A stretch of DNA of 64,000 nucleotides from Streptomyces sp. CBMA152 (GTDB lineage: Bacteria > Actinomycetota > Actinomycetes > Streptomycetales > Streptomycetaceae), in contig NZ_MECJ01000004.1 of the NCBI RefSeq assembly GCF_014596475.1, forward strand, positions 143,486 to 207,485, given 5' to 3'. The notes under the pieces were generated by a model, which ran no database searches, was not told where the DNA came from, and saw only the letters and a program-made list of their open reading frames with translations. The translations under genes were made by a program, and so were the position numbers. Below are positions 51,706 through 60,496 of this stretch, in pieces. Position 1 is the first letter of the stretch. Every line of letters begins with the position of its first letter.

Positions 51706-52086
51706 ATGGAAAGCGTATCTAGGGACGAATTGCTAGCTGCATTCGAGCTCGATACCGAAGCCGGCGTCGCAGCGAGGAATGGCCTGATCTCCGGCGCGCA
51801 TTTCGATCTCTGGCTCGATCCGGTCCCAGCAGTGAGGCTCCTGGGTATCTGTTCGGTGAGGCAGAGAAACCTGCAGAGGCGTGGCAAGCGGACAATGGGG
51901 TTCGCGGAGACCATCGCGAGTCTCCGTGAATTGGATGAGCAGGGTCTTCTGGTCGCCTATGTGAACGATCGGGAGCGAGGAGGGTATTACTTTCAGCTCT
52001 TCCTTGATCCGGACTCGCTGAAAGTAATCGGATGCATCGGAGTCAGCACGGCATCCGGAGATGATGTCACCGGTGATCACGCATAA
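51706..52086 (+). CDS. Candidate immunity protein for the RHS toxin
   Basis: A 126-residue small, acidic protein, starting one base after the toxin stop (TGAGATG). Position directly after a polymorphic toxin is the standard place for the cognate immunity gene. It has SFAETIASLRELDEQGLLVAY-like helix content and a LFLDPDSLKVIGCIGV strand repeat that echoes FDLWLDPVPAVRLLGICSV near the N-terminus, suggesting an internal two-fold repeat. I do not recognise the family. GC content stays below the RHS body, so it probably arrived together with the toxin tip. Confidence 0.7.
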   Translation: MESVSRDELLAAFELDTEAGVAARNGLISGAHFDLWLDPVPAVRLLGICSVRQRNLQRRGKRTMGFAETIASLRELDEQGLLVAYVNDRERGGYYFQLFLDPDSLKVIGCIGVSTASGDDVTGDHA

Positions 52087-52239
52087 TTACCAGCTCATCT
52101 TCCGGTCCGGGGCTTGGCTGAGAATGTCGATGTGATTGACGTCAGCCAAGCTTCGGACCTCTCAGCGAGTGCCGCCCGGTGCCAGGGGTGGTTGTGAGGA
52201 TTTCAGCCAGGCCGCATGGGCGCTGCCCAGTTACGGTTG

Positions 52240-52380
52240 GGCTTCCGCCAAGGTGGCCGATGTGGGCGTGCCCCAGGAGCTCCCTGATGACGACGAGTTC
52301 GACGCCTTGCTCCAGGAGGAGCGTCGCCGTTGAGTGGCTTGTGTCCGCAGAGGCTGTGTGCGGATGACCTCGTGTGGCGA
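52240..52380 (-). pseudogene. Tyrosine recombinase remnant (C-terminal fragment)
   Basis: The minus strand reads HSTATLLLEQGVELVVIREL then LGHAHIGHLG, the C-terminal catalytic segment of phage/XerD-type integrases. The Arg-His pair of box II (normally HDLRHS) is lost, and no other part of the gene is present. It is a fragment marking past recombination between the toxin cassette and the next gene. Confidence 0.6.
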
Positions 52381-52522
52381 TTGAGCAGATCGCTCTTCGA
52401 GACACCGTTTGCGACGCCGATCGTCGATCGTGTTGCATTCCGTGGGGTCTTCTGTGGCGTAGATCACTCACCTCTGGTGCTCGTGGTGCCGCGTTGCCAA
52501 TGGGGGCTGAGATCGTGCCTCC

Positions 52523-53044
52523 GTGAGCGAACTGGTTGAGCATGTCGATGAGCATGACCGCGTGTTGGGAGTTGTCGAACGGGACGAGGCGGTGCGTGAG
52601 AACTGGCTGCATCGCATCGCAGCGACGATCTGTCGTGATCGCGACGGCCGGATCGCGGTGCTGCGACGGACCGAGACGCTGTCCCAGTTCCCGGGCTACT
52701 ACGACGTGCTGGTCGGCGGTGCAGTGAACGTGGGCGAGTCGTATGAAGCGGCGGCGGCGCGCGAGCTGGCGGAAGAACTGGGCGTTCGTGTGCCGGTGCG
52801 TTTTCTGTTCAAATTCCTTTGCCGGGAAGGGATCAGCCCCATCTGGCTCGGGGTGTACGAGGCCGTCGTGTCGCAGGCCCTGGTCCCGGACTCGGGTGAG
52901 ATCGACTGGCAGGGCTGGATGACAGTGGCCGAACTGCGCGAAGTCGTTGATGACTGGTGCTTCGTTCCGGGAGGGCGGGAAGCCCTGCGCCGATATCTGC
53001 AGCCCGGATCCAGCAGCGGCGCGGGCGAGCCGGCGGCGGGGTGA
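52523..53044 (+). CDS. Nudix hydrolase, IDI-like
   Basis: A 173-residue Nudix protein with a complete box, GGAVNVGESYEAAAARELAEELGV in two parts: Gly-Gly at the start, REL-EE-G at the end. The N-terminus (VDEHDRVLGVVERDEAVRENWLHRI) matches the isopentenyl-diphosphate isomerase-like Nudix group often found in Streptomyces. Substrates may be nucleoside or isoprenoid diphosphates. The GTG start is preceded by CGTGCCTCC with only a weak ribosome site. It sits alone between recombinase and transposon fragments. Confidence 0.83.
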   Translation: MSELVEHVDEHDRVLGVVERDEAVRENWLHRIAATICRDRDGRIAVLRRTETLSQFPGYYDVLVGGAVNVGESYEAAAARELAEELGVRVPVRFLFKFLCREGISPIWLGVYEAVVSQALVPDSGEIDWQGWMTVAELREVVDDWCFVPGGREALRRYLQPGSSSGAGEPAAG

Positions 53045-53069
53045 TCGGCGGTGCGGGTCGCTCCGGTTC

Positions 53070-53345
53070 AGGGCGGGCATGTCGGCCGCACGCTGTGCGG
53101 CGAGCCGGGCCAGGGTCTGAGTGCGGAAGCGCGTGAGCTTGTCGATCGTCTGCTCCGACGGGGCTGGCCGTTTCCTGAGCCTGGCGTTCTGCGTCTTGAG
53201 GCGGGTGATCCGGGCTTCGCGGGCGAGGGTGTTGATGCCGCGCCTTGCGCCGGGCGGGAGCTCGCCGCGCAGGAGGCGGTCCAAGGATGCTCGGATGCGG
53301 TTCTGGTTCTCCGTCGGCGGTGACTCTGCCTCAGTGAGATCGCCG
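53070..53345 (-). pseudogene. TnpC-like (DUF6262) transposition helper remnant
   Basis: The minus strand reads ENQNRIRASLDRLLRGELPP, INTLAREARITR and EQTIDKLTRFRTQTLARLAA, which I recognise as the small helical protein that accompanies Tn554-type tyrosine recombinases in actinobacteria. A stretch is missing between INTLAREARITR and LKTQNARLRK. No intact start, partner or ends are visible. The match is from memory. Confidence 0.5.
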
Positions 53346-53693
53346 GTCGGACCGTCAACGGGGCAGGGTAGGGGGAGGCGTTCTCTCCCGGGCGGTGCGC
53401 CAGGCCCACGGCGCGGAGAGTCAAGACGGCCTCGGCGCCGGGCAGGCTCCCTCGCGAGCCGGTGATGTCGCATCTGCCGGCGATCAGCAGGTTTGCGCGG
53501 ACGAAGATGAGCGCACCAAGGGGCTCGCCCGGCCGGTGCAGCCAGCCGCGGCTGCGCTGGACGGGGTCTAGTGGCGCGCGGGGCTGATCGGCACAGAGTG
53601 GCCACGAGTGGAGGGAAACCGTCCGCGCGCCGGAGGCGTCATCGAGTACACCGCCCCGCCCGAGAGGGGGCATGAGCGAGCAGGGGGACACTC

Positions 53694-53813
53694 ATGGCGG
53701 ACGCGAACCCGAATGACGACATCGAGTCACCCGACGTGACCGGACCCACCGGCGCTGAACCGGGCGGCACGTGCGGCCCGACCTCGCCCTGGCCCACCCG
53801 CCCGGACCGCTGA
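53694..53813 (+). CDS. Short acidic peptide
   Basis: A 39-codon frame from an ATG preceded by AGGGGG, starting MADANPNDDIESPDVTG. It may be a real leader-like gene upstream of the 53865 gene or a remnant. Nothing is known about it. Confidence 0.35.
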   Translation: MADANPNDDIESPDVTGPTGAEPGGTCGPTSPWPTRPDR

Positions 53814-53864
53814 ACAGGAGCCGTGGCACGGGCCGCTGCCCGGGGTCGGATGTCTGGAGGATCC

Positions 53865-54320
53865 ATGAATTCCACGGTGCTCGTCGCGTTGATCACCAGC
53901 TGCACGACACTGGCCGTCTTGCTTGTCGCCCTGGCCGTCAACCTGCGGTCCGCCCGGGAGGCCAGGCGCACGCGGGTGCTGGATCTGGTGGCGCGTTACC
54001 GCGACCCGCTGCTCTGGGCGGCGTTCGACTTGCGCACCGTGCTCTACGCCTCGGTGGAACTCAACGTGCTTCACGACTGCTACCGGGGAGAGGACAGCCG
54101 GTCGCAGGCTCAACTGAACTGGAGCATGTTCACCGCCTGCCAGTACCTCGGCTGGGTGGAGATCTTCCGGCACGGCATCCAGTTCATCGACCTCGGCCAC
54201 GACAAGCGCAACCAGCGGCTCTTCAGCTATATCCACGCGGTGACCCAGGCGTTCAGCTCGGGTCATCTTGACGGCAGCGAACTACTCGTACTGCGCAGCG
54301 GGCGATCGGCGAGGTCATGA
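53865..54320 (+). CDS. Membrane-anchored hypothetical protein, N-terminal part, probably frameshifted
   Basis: A protein of about 150 residues starting at an ATG with GGAGG six bases upstream. Residues 2-24 form a transmembrane helix (STVLVALITSCTTLAVLLVALAV), followed by a helical soluble part (LDLVARYRDPLLWAAFDLR). The last residues (RSGRSARS) look out of frame. I recall similar full-length Streptomyces proteins of about 250 residues that continue EQRAIGEVM, which is encoded in the next frame. A single missing base near 54290 would join this to the 54317 frame. If the break is real, the ATGA overlap at 54317 could still allow translation of the second part. Confidence 0.6.
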   Translation: MNSTVLVALITSCTTLAVLLVALAVNLRSAREARRTRVLDLVARYRDPLLWAAFDLRTVLYASVELNVLHDCYRGEDSRSQAQLNWSMFTACQYLGWVEIFRHGIQFIDLGHDKRNQRLFSYIHAVTQAFSSGHLDGSELLVLRSGRSARS

Positions 54321-54619
54321 CGCTCGTGCCGGGAACCCGTGACGAGCCGGCCGACTGCATCGGGTTCACCACCTTCCAGCACCGGCTGGCCGCCGACCCG
54401 GAATTCGCCGGCTGGATCAGGCCGGTGCGGGAAGGCATTGAGAAGCTGGCCGAACTTGAATCGGCCAGGACGGAGCGGGTCGTGGTGCTGCAGAACCGGC
54501 TGTCGGAGCTGATTGAATTTCTCGACCTGAAGCAGGTCCGCTTCCCATCCAGGCTCCGTGACCGGCTGGTACTGCCCGAGTCCTCTGAACCCAGGCTGCT
54601 GGCGGACTGGGAAGGCTGA
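54317..54619 (+). CDS. C-terminal part of the 53865 membrane protein
   Basis: 100 residues, MTLVPGTRDEPADCIGF onward, helical (LAELESARTERVVVLQNRLS). Upstream in the same frame QRAIGEV is readable, so the coding frame begins before this ATG. It is most likely the second half of the preceding gene after a one-base deletion. Function unknown. Confidence 0.5.
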   Translation: MTLVPGTRDEPADCIGFTTFQHRLAADPEFAGWIRPVREGIEKLAELESARTERVVVLQNRLSELIEFLDLKQVRFPSRLRDRLVLPESSEPRLLADWEG

Positions 54620-54917
54620 CCACGACCCCGGCCCGGCCCCGGGACGCGAATCTGATCGAACACAGTCCTTGGCCGGGTGATCTCGGCCGGGTGAATGCAT
54701 GAGTACAGGACCCCTTGGTAGCTCGAGTTTGCGACCGCTCGAGTGCCAGAAGGCCCTGAGCATGCGCCAACCTGAAATCGCTGGTCATGCTACTGGCGTG
54801 ATGGGTTGTCAGGATACTCGTGCTGGTCGTGGGCGGCTGTCTGCGGTGTAGATCGTCTGGCAGGAGGTTCGCCGGTTTCCGCTCGCTGCCCTCTGCGCGC
54901 CTTCTACGATCCTCTCC

Positions 54918-55215
54918 ATGGCGGATCCTGAGTTGGCGGAACGGATCACGGCGCGCCGCGCGGAGCTGGACGAACTCGAAGAACACCTGGTCAAGCAATT
55001 GGCGAGGCCCGGACCGAGCGGGATGAACTCGCCGTTGACGAACGGGTCTGGCAGCGGATGAGCGAGCGATCGCCCAGGAGCGTTCCGTGGCCGCGCCGGT
55101 GACGGCGCAGGTGGGCGGGCGTGGTGTGCTGCTGGTCCCGCACCGCGGACCGGCTGTGGAGGAGAGTGTGCTGCCGCCGGAGTACCAGCGCATTGGGTTT
55201 CAGGTCGTGTCGCCA
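54918..55215 (+). pseudogene. Degraded IS-associated helper protein
   Basis: Starting at the ATG, the frame reads MADPELAERITARRAELDEL, continues in a second frame (EARTERDELAVDERVWQRMSE) and in a third (AIAQERSVAAPVTAQVGG, PPEYQRI). This matches, from memory, a small coiled-coil protein found beside transposases in Streptomyces. Two frameshifts and the lack of a C-terminus make it a pseudogene. The stretch 54620-54917 before it has nothing I can identify. Confidence 0.55.
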
Positions 55216-55645
55216 TCCGGCTCCAGTGCGCTGCATCCAGCATCGTACTGATGGACCGCCGCAACGCTCAACGCTTGCCTCACCGGCAGTAATGAGGATC
55301 GACGGAACTTAATTCTCGGGAATTTCCTGCCGTCAACCCCTAGTCGGCTGGCTCCATGTCGAGATTATTCCACGACCGTGATCAACATCTCAAACACGCC
55401 TTAGCAGCGCCTGGCGCAACAGATTCTGCGCCAGCGGGAGTTCAGCTCACACCTTCGGGCGTAGATCAGACACGAGACGTGCTCAACGACCTTGTGCAGG
55501 GGCATCCGAGCACGGAATGCATGGGACCAACGAGGCTCCTGCTGTCGAACGCCGGGGAGTGAGTTCACCAGTGCAAGCCCAGACGCCTTGCCTCGTCACG
55601 AACCCGGTCGTCAGTAGGCACAACTCCCCGTGGCGCCGCCCCTGC
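55216..55645. other. Degraded region, nothing firm
   Basis: About 430 bp of lower GC between the IS-helper remnant and the RHS fragment. A 68-codon frame (55356-55562) lacks a ribosome site. A small inverted repeat (CTGGCGCA with TGCGCCAG, 55411-55434) is present. Confidence 0.4.
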
Positions 55646-55826
55646 GGAGCGGGTCGAGAATCGTGGCTACCTTGGTGAGCCCACCGACTCCGCCATTGGC
55701 CTCGACCTTCTCGGTGCCCGCAACTACGCCCCTCCTCGGGCGGTTCCTCAGCGTCGACCCCGTTTTCGAAGCCGGTGATCCCAACCAGATGGGCGGCTAC
55801 TCCTATGCGGGCGACGACGCGGTTCG
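55646..55826 (+). pseudogene. Orphan RHS core fragment
   Basis: Encodes RGYLGEPTDSAIGLDLLGAR then, after a one-base shift near 55737, LLGRFLSVDPVFEAGDPNQM and GGYSYAGDDA. This is the same core-end segment as in the intact RHS gene at about 50100-50265. It lacks start, toxin and immunity parts. Orphan RHS tips downstream of an intact RHS gene are known as donors for toxin exchange; this one has lost its toxin or been cut by a deletion. Confidence 0.75.
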
Positions 55827-55950
55827 GCCAGGGGTAGCGATAGCTTCTGGGAGCACGGGGTTTGCAGCGGCAAGCCTGAGTGTGGGCCTGATGCGCTCGA
55901 AAAGGTGCTGGGTGCGGCGAGTGTCACCCGGGACCGGTCGGGACCTTGAT

Positions 55951-55974
55951 CACATGAGTAGCGGTACTCATGTG
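55951..55974. promoter_or_regulatory. Inverted repeat upstream of the WXG locus
   Basis: A perfect 10-bp inverted repeat (CACATGAGTA and TACTCATGTG) with a GCGG spacer, 67-90 bp before the first WXG-locus gene. It looks like an operator for a dimeric repressor. Its CATGAG half-sites recall those at 2841 and 6691. Confidence 0.5.
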
Positions 55975-56040
55975 CCCGCCCAGGAGGTGGCATACGTTGT
56001 TGATGTTGTTGTGTTGCACGGTGGGGCGAACGTGAAGGCG

Positions 56041-56493
56041 ATGAGGGGTATGGGGTCCTTCGAGGCGGAGTGGGCGGCCAGTAAGGCGGCCACGCAGCAG
56101 CCGGTGGGGATGCGGTTGAACCGGGCGGACGACGGGCCGGTCGGCGGGGGCGGTGGGGACCAGGATCTGAGCTCGGATGCGGGGCGGAAGAAGACCGCGG
56201 CCAACGACATCGAGACGGACTTCGAGCCGAACACGAAGAAGGCCGGCGCCTGGGCCAAGGAGGCCACGGACACCTCGATGAAGGCGTTCGACGGCTGGGC
56301 GACAGCCGCCGGGTTGAAAAAGGCCGAGGAGACCTGGGGCAACCAAGCTAAGGCGCTGATGGGGCGGCTTGCCGGGGAGAAGTCCGCGCTGCGTGGCACG
56401 AACAACCTGTTCATCAAGAACGACCAGGGCATCGGTGACGAGCTGGCCCGTCAGTCCAAGCTGTACCAGCTGTCGCAGCATTCGCACAACTAG
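56041..56493 (+). CDS. Small WXG100-like protein
   Basis: About 150 residues, MRGMGSFEAEWAASKAATQQ at the N-terminus, then a Gly/Asp-rich stretch and two helices (AWAKEATDTSMKAFDGWATA; EETWGNQAKALMGRLAGEKS) of the ESAT-6-like class. It is the usual small partner upstream of a large WXG-type protein in Streptomyces. Start is uncertain among GTG 56032, ATG 56041 and ATG 56050. Its stop lies 14 bp before the next start. Export through a type VII system is likely but no ESX ATPase is in the window. Confidence 0.65.
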   Translation: MRGMGSFEAEWAASKAATQQPVGMRLNRADDGPVGGGGGDQDLSSDAGRKKTAANDIETDFEPNTKKAGAWAKEATDTSMKAFDGWATAAGLKKAEETWGNQAKALMGRLAGEKSALRGTNNLFIKNDQGIGDELARQSKLYQLSQHSHN

Positions 56494-56507
56494 CCACGGG
56501 GAACGCG

Positions 56508-58775
56508 TTGTTGACGTACGAGCAGGTCATGAAGGTCGACTTCGGTCAGCTGAACAGCGCCGCCGACAAATGGGAGGAGATGGCGGGCGAGTTCAAGAAG
56601 CTGGAGGACCGCTACAAGGATCGGATCCAGCCGGTGAGTCTGGACGGCACCTGGACCGGTCAGGCTTCACTATTCTCCCGGCCGAACTTCGCCACCACCC
56701 GGCACGAGTATGCCTCCGCGCAGGTGGAGGCGAAGGCGGTGGCCTCGCTGCTGCGGGATGCGTACGCCCACTTCGTCGATCTGAAGAAGAAGGTGGAGCA
56801 TGCCCGGCAGGAGGCGATCGACGCCGGGATGAAGGTCTCCGGGACGGGGGCCGCGAGCTTCGACTTCAGCAAGGTGTCGGCGGCCGAGGCGAATTCCATC
56901 CGGCACGATCCGGACCTGCGCAGCACTGAATTGTCGTGGAGCAAGCACATAGACGACGCGGTGCGGGCTGTCGACGACGCCGATCAGGGGCTGAAGATCG
57001 CCTTGGAGGCGGTCGTGGTCGACGTCGACCTGAGTGACGGGAACTTCAACGGCTTCAACGGCAAGGCCAGCGGGGACGTCGAGCACTACGAGGCCGAGGC
57101 CGCGGCCGGTCTCGCGAGCAAGGTCAACGACGGGAAGAAGCTGTCGCCGGAGGAGTTGTCCCGCTTCGAGTCGCTGATGCGGGACAACTCCCACGACAAG
57201 GTCTTCAGCCAGACCATGCTCGCCAGTCTCGGGCCAGACGGGACCATCAGGTTCACCAACCATCTCAGCGACCTGAGCCACTCCGGAAGCGCCACCGACA
57301 AGAGCGCCTACGCAGGGCTCCAGAGCGGGCTGGCGGCCACCCTTTCCACCGCGACGAGGGACCCGAACTCGGACTTCTACAAGGAGTTCCGGGAGGGCCT
57401 GAAGAAGGCGGGAATCCAGAAGTACGACCTCGATGCCGCTAGCGACAAGATCGCCGTGGGTACCGGCCACGGCCAGCAGGTACGCGGCTATCAGAGTCTG
57501 GTCACCCTCATGCAGCAGGGCGACGGCTACTCGGGCCAGTTCCTCAAGGACATGGCCGACGACATCCGTACGGTCGAGGACAAGAAGCGAGGCGGCAACC
57601 CGGACGTCTGGGACCTGCGAGGGGATTTCAGCGGCAAGGATGGCGGCTGGTTCGCCAACGACCCGCTCGACGGCGTTCTCGGCCTCATGGCCAAGGATCC
57701 CGCCACCGCGACCAGTTATCTGGACCCGGGCCCCGGTCAGAAGAACGACAACCTCAAGTACCTGCTCACCGAGCGGGACTGGAACCACGTCGACACGTCC
57801 GACTGGACCGGCAACATCGAGCGCACCGGCAAGGACACCTTCGACAAGGACGTACGAACCGGGCTCGGCCTCGCCCTTGAGGCAGGCACGACGGGGAACC
57901 ATCCAGGAGCGGGCGGCACCGAGTTCGGACGCCACTCCGTCGAGCAGACCCGCATCATGCACGACGCCGTGAACTACCTGGACTACGGGGCGGCCGACGG
58001 CAAGGGGGGCGAGAGCAAGGACCACCCGCGCATCGGCCAGGTGGACCAGCTGCTGGGGAAGGACGAGTACGCGGCTCTGCGCGCACCGCTCGCCCGCGCT
58101 CTGGCCGACTACTCGCCCGACGTGGTCGACATCGTCGACGGCGATGCCCCGGGCGGGCGCGCCGGCGAGAAGGGCGCGTACGCGCACGGCGACCAGTCCC
58201 AGATCCAGAACAGCAGGAGCAGCCTGCTGCGTATGATCCGCGGGGTCTCCGAGTCCGGCGACCCGTCCAACTTCGAGCGCATCTACCAGGCAGAGCAGGG
58301 CTACCTGTCCCAGGAGCTGCTGGGTAAGGACTTCCCCAGCGACCTCAGCGTGACCAACCAGTCCCGGAAGGTCGGCGAGGTGATGGGTGCGCTGAACGCC
58401 GTCGGCGGGGACGTCAAGATGGACGTCCACGACCAGAAGATCAGCGACGCCAACGCCGTCAGGTTCTACGGCTACCACGTGGTCGGCGGCGCGATCACCG
58501 GCATCCCGGTCATCGGCGACGCGGCCCAGCGACTCGTGGACGTCTCCCTCAATGACTGGCTGTCCTCCGTGCAGGCCGAGCAGGGTTCGCTCAGCAAGGA
58601 GGAACTGAGCCGGGGCAACGATCTCGCGCAGGACAAGCTCGACAAGTACTTCGAGGCGTGGGGCAAGGAGCACCACGTACGCCCCGACCTCGCCCATGCG
58701 GCAGCGGGAGAGGCCGGGCAGAGTTACGTCAACGGGCGCCAGATAGCGTACGAAGCCCTGCGATCACGTACCTGA
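56508..58775 (+). CDS. Large protein with WXG/LXG-like N-terminal hairpin
   Basis: A 755-residue protein with a TTG start after CGGGGAA. The N-terminal 115 residues form a helical hairpin with a W-x-G turn (DGTWTGQAS), as in type VII secretion substrates. The rest is a mixed helical domain with segments I recognise from a recurrent Streptomyces family: GHGQQVRGYQSLVTLMQQGD, GWFANDPLDGVLGLM and YLLTERDWNHVDTSDW. A short hydrophobic segment (VVGGAITGIPVIGDAA) is near the C-terminus. No catalytic motif is visible. It is the middle gene of a three-gene locus with the small WXG protein and a membrane protein. Confidence 0.75.
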   Translation: MLTYEQVMKVDFGQLNSAADKWEEMAGEFKKLEDRYKDRIQPVSLDGTWTGQASLFSRPNFATTRHEYASAQVEAKAVASLLRDAYAHFVDLKKKVEHARQEAIDAGMKVSGTGAASFDFSKVSAAEANSIRHDPDLRSTELSWSKHIDDAVRAVDDADQGLKIALEAVVVDVDLSDGNFNGFNGKASGDVEHYEAEAAAGLASKVNDGKKLSPEELSRFESLMRDNSHDKVFSQTMLASLGPDGTIRFTNHLSDLSHSGSATDKSAYAGLQSGLAATLSTATRDPNSDFYKEFREGLKKAGIQKYDLDAASDKIAVGTGHGQQVRGYQSLVTLMQQGDGYSGQFLKDMADDIRTVEDKKRGGNPDVWDLRGDFSGKDGGWFANDPLDGVLGLMAKDPATATSYLDPGPGQKNDNLKYLLTERDWNHVDTSDWTGNIERTGKDTFDKDVRTGLGLALEAGTTGNHPGAGGTEFGRHSVEQTRIMHDAVNYLDYGAADGKGGESKDHPRIGQVDQLLGKDEYAALRAPLARALADYSPDVVDIVDGDAPGGRAGEKGAYAHGDQSQIQNSRSSLLRMIRGVSESGDPSNFERIYQAEQGYLSQELLGKDFPSDLSVTNQSRKVGEVMGALNAVGGDVKMDVHDQKISDANAVRFYGYHVVGGAITGIPVIGDAAQRLVDVSLNDWLSSVQAEQGSLSKEELSRGNDLAQDKLDKYFEAWGKEHHVRPDLAHAAAGEAGQSYVNGRQIAYEALRSRT

Positions 58776-58811
58776 GCACGGCCTCACCAAGACGACCGAA
58801 AGCACCCCACC

Positions 58812-59924
58812 ATGGCACCCCAGACCCACCCGCGCGGCAAGAAGCCGGTCCTGCTCGGCGCCGCCGCTCTTGTCGTCATCGCCGTTCTCCTCGCCCTGTA
58901 CGGCTGGCGGAACACCAACATCCTGGGAGCCGAGGCGTTCTGCGACGGGCGGCTGGACTCGAAGCGCCTCCAGAGCGCCCTGGACACGACCGGCCGGGTG
59001 TCCAAGGTGGCGGAGCAAGCGGGCGACGGACACCCGGAGTTCCGATGCACCATGGAGCGGTCCAGCCTCCTCACCGGAGCGGACGACCTGAAGGTGACGC
59101 TCAGGACAGCCACCGAGGAGGGGGCGTTCCCGTTCACGACGGCCGTCTGGAAGGACCCCGCGGACAGGTCGTACTTCAAGGACGGAGCGACGGGCGCCGT
59201 CTCCGGCCGGAGCGGCTATGTCGTCCTCCCGCACGACTGCTGGGCGAAGATCGGAAACGTCCAGGGCAGCCGGATCGTACGCCCGGGACAGCACACGGTC
59301 GCCGCAGTGGAAGCCACCATGGAGCAGGGCATGGCGGACCGCATGGGGCTGGCGCGGCTGCTCGTGGACGTGGCGCAGAAGGTCGCGCGGCAGGCGGGCT
59401 GCGACACCCCGGACCTGCGTGCCCCCAGCGCCCTGTCCGAGCCCGCCGAACCGCACCCGACGGACGCGCGTAACGTCTGCAGCCTGCCCGGCTTCTCGCT
59501 GCCCCGGGACGCCGTCATCACCGGGGCGGCCGAACCGGGCCGGGAACGACTGAACCGCCAGCCCGAGACGTGGACATGCGACCTGGCACTCCAGGGCGGC
59601 GGCGACGCTCGTTTGTCCCTCGCCGCCACATCCGACGCGGCCCTCGTCCGAGCGGCCCTGGACCGGCCGGGCGTCTTCAAAGACCTGCCCGGTGGCAAGG
59701 GGATGATCTCGCCCAACCAGGAGGCAGTGCTGCACTGCGCGGGCGGAGACGTCTACTTCGCCGCCCGCTGGAACACCGCGTACGACAATGCCCTTCGCGA
59801 CCACACGGGCGGTGACGTGTCGAAGGCCGGAGACATCAGGCGCGCCACCCTCCAGAACTTCCTCAACGCGGCCGCCACCTCCTACTCCTGCCCCAGCCTG
59901 TCGCCACTTCCACCCCAAGGGTGA
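58812..59924 (+). CDS. Membrane-anchored exported protein of the WXG locus
   Basis: A 370-residue protein with one transmembrane helix (about 17-34, LLGAAALVVIAVLLALYGW) and a large extracytoplasmic part containing several cysteines (AFCDGR, FRCTME, HDCWAK, AGCDTP, NVCSLPG, WTCDLA, LHCAGG) likely forming disulfides. Two similar halves seem to be present (residues about 35-190 and 190-360). It is the last gene of the WXG locus, 36 bp after the large protein. It may hold the large WXG protein at the surface or act as a receptor. Family not recognised. Confidence 0.7.
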   Translation: MAPQTHPRGKKPVLLGAAALVVIAVLLALYGWRNTNILGAEAFCDGRLDSKRLQSALDTTGRVSKVAEQAGDGHPEFRCTMERSSLLTGADDLKVTLRTATEEGAFPFTTAVWKDPADRSYFKDGATGAVSGRSGYVVLPHDCWAKIGNVQGSRIVRPGQHTVAAVEATMEQGMADRMGLARLLVDVAQKVARQAGCDTPDLRAPSALSEPAEPHPTDARNVCSLPGFSLPRDAVITGAAEPGRERLNRQPETWTCDLALQGGGDARLSLAATSDAALVRAALDRPGVFKDLPGGKGMISPNQEAVLHCAGGDVYFAARWNTAYDNALRDHTGGDVSKAGDIRRATLQNFLNAAATSYSCPSLSPLPPQG

Positions 59925-60496
59925 CCCGGCCCACCTGCGGCGGCGGCCTCACCCACGACGGCGTGCTCTGCACTCGTACACGCGCTCTCTCCCGAAAGGT
60001 CTTGGCGCTGCGGTCTTGTATCGATGGCTGGGCCGTCCAACTCGGACGTTCTGGCATGTGATTGCCCAGCAGGGGTGATAACCGTAGGCCGAGGCGTGAC
60101 ATCGCCGCGACCGCCGAGCTACAGACTGCTGAGGTCGCCCTCGGGGAGATAAGGAGATGTTTTCCAGATCAGCGGCTGGTGACGGTGGTAGCAGGGCCAT
60201 CGTTGATGCGGTCGAACACGACGAGCGGGACATGCTGGACCATGCCATCGACAAGGGAGAAGCGATACTCCCCACCCGTGGCTTGCCGAGAAAGGTCGCT
60301 TCATCCGACTCGCCTGGGTGGAGCGGCGCTGGTTGTTCCCGTGACGCACCTGGGTCGAGAACGTGCACCCCACGCGTCAACCGCCAACTTCTGGCAGCGC
60401 TTGACCAATTCCGATCGGGTCCCATGTCTGGCTGGATTGGTCTCCCACGTTGGAGAACGATTAGGGGCAGGACAGAGCTGAAAAAGGAGGCATTCG
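59925..60496. other. Intergenic region, nothing firm
   Basis: About 570 bp. A plus-strand frame from ATG 60157 (GGGGAGA upstream) gives up to 133 residues (MFSRSAAGDGGSRAIVDAVE) but overlaps the next gene and has no recognisable product; I leave it as unproven. Confidence 0.4.

Noticed and set aside
56670..58697. A 675-codon minus-strand frame inside the large WXG gene
   Set aside because: Antisense shadow; the plus-strand product matches a known Streptomyces family.
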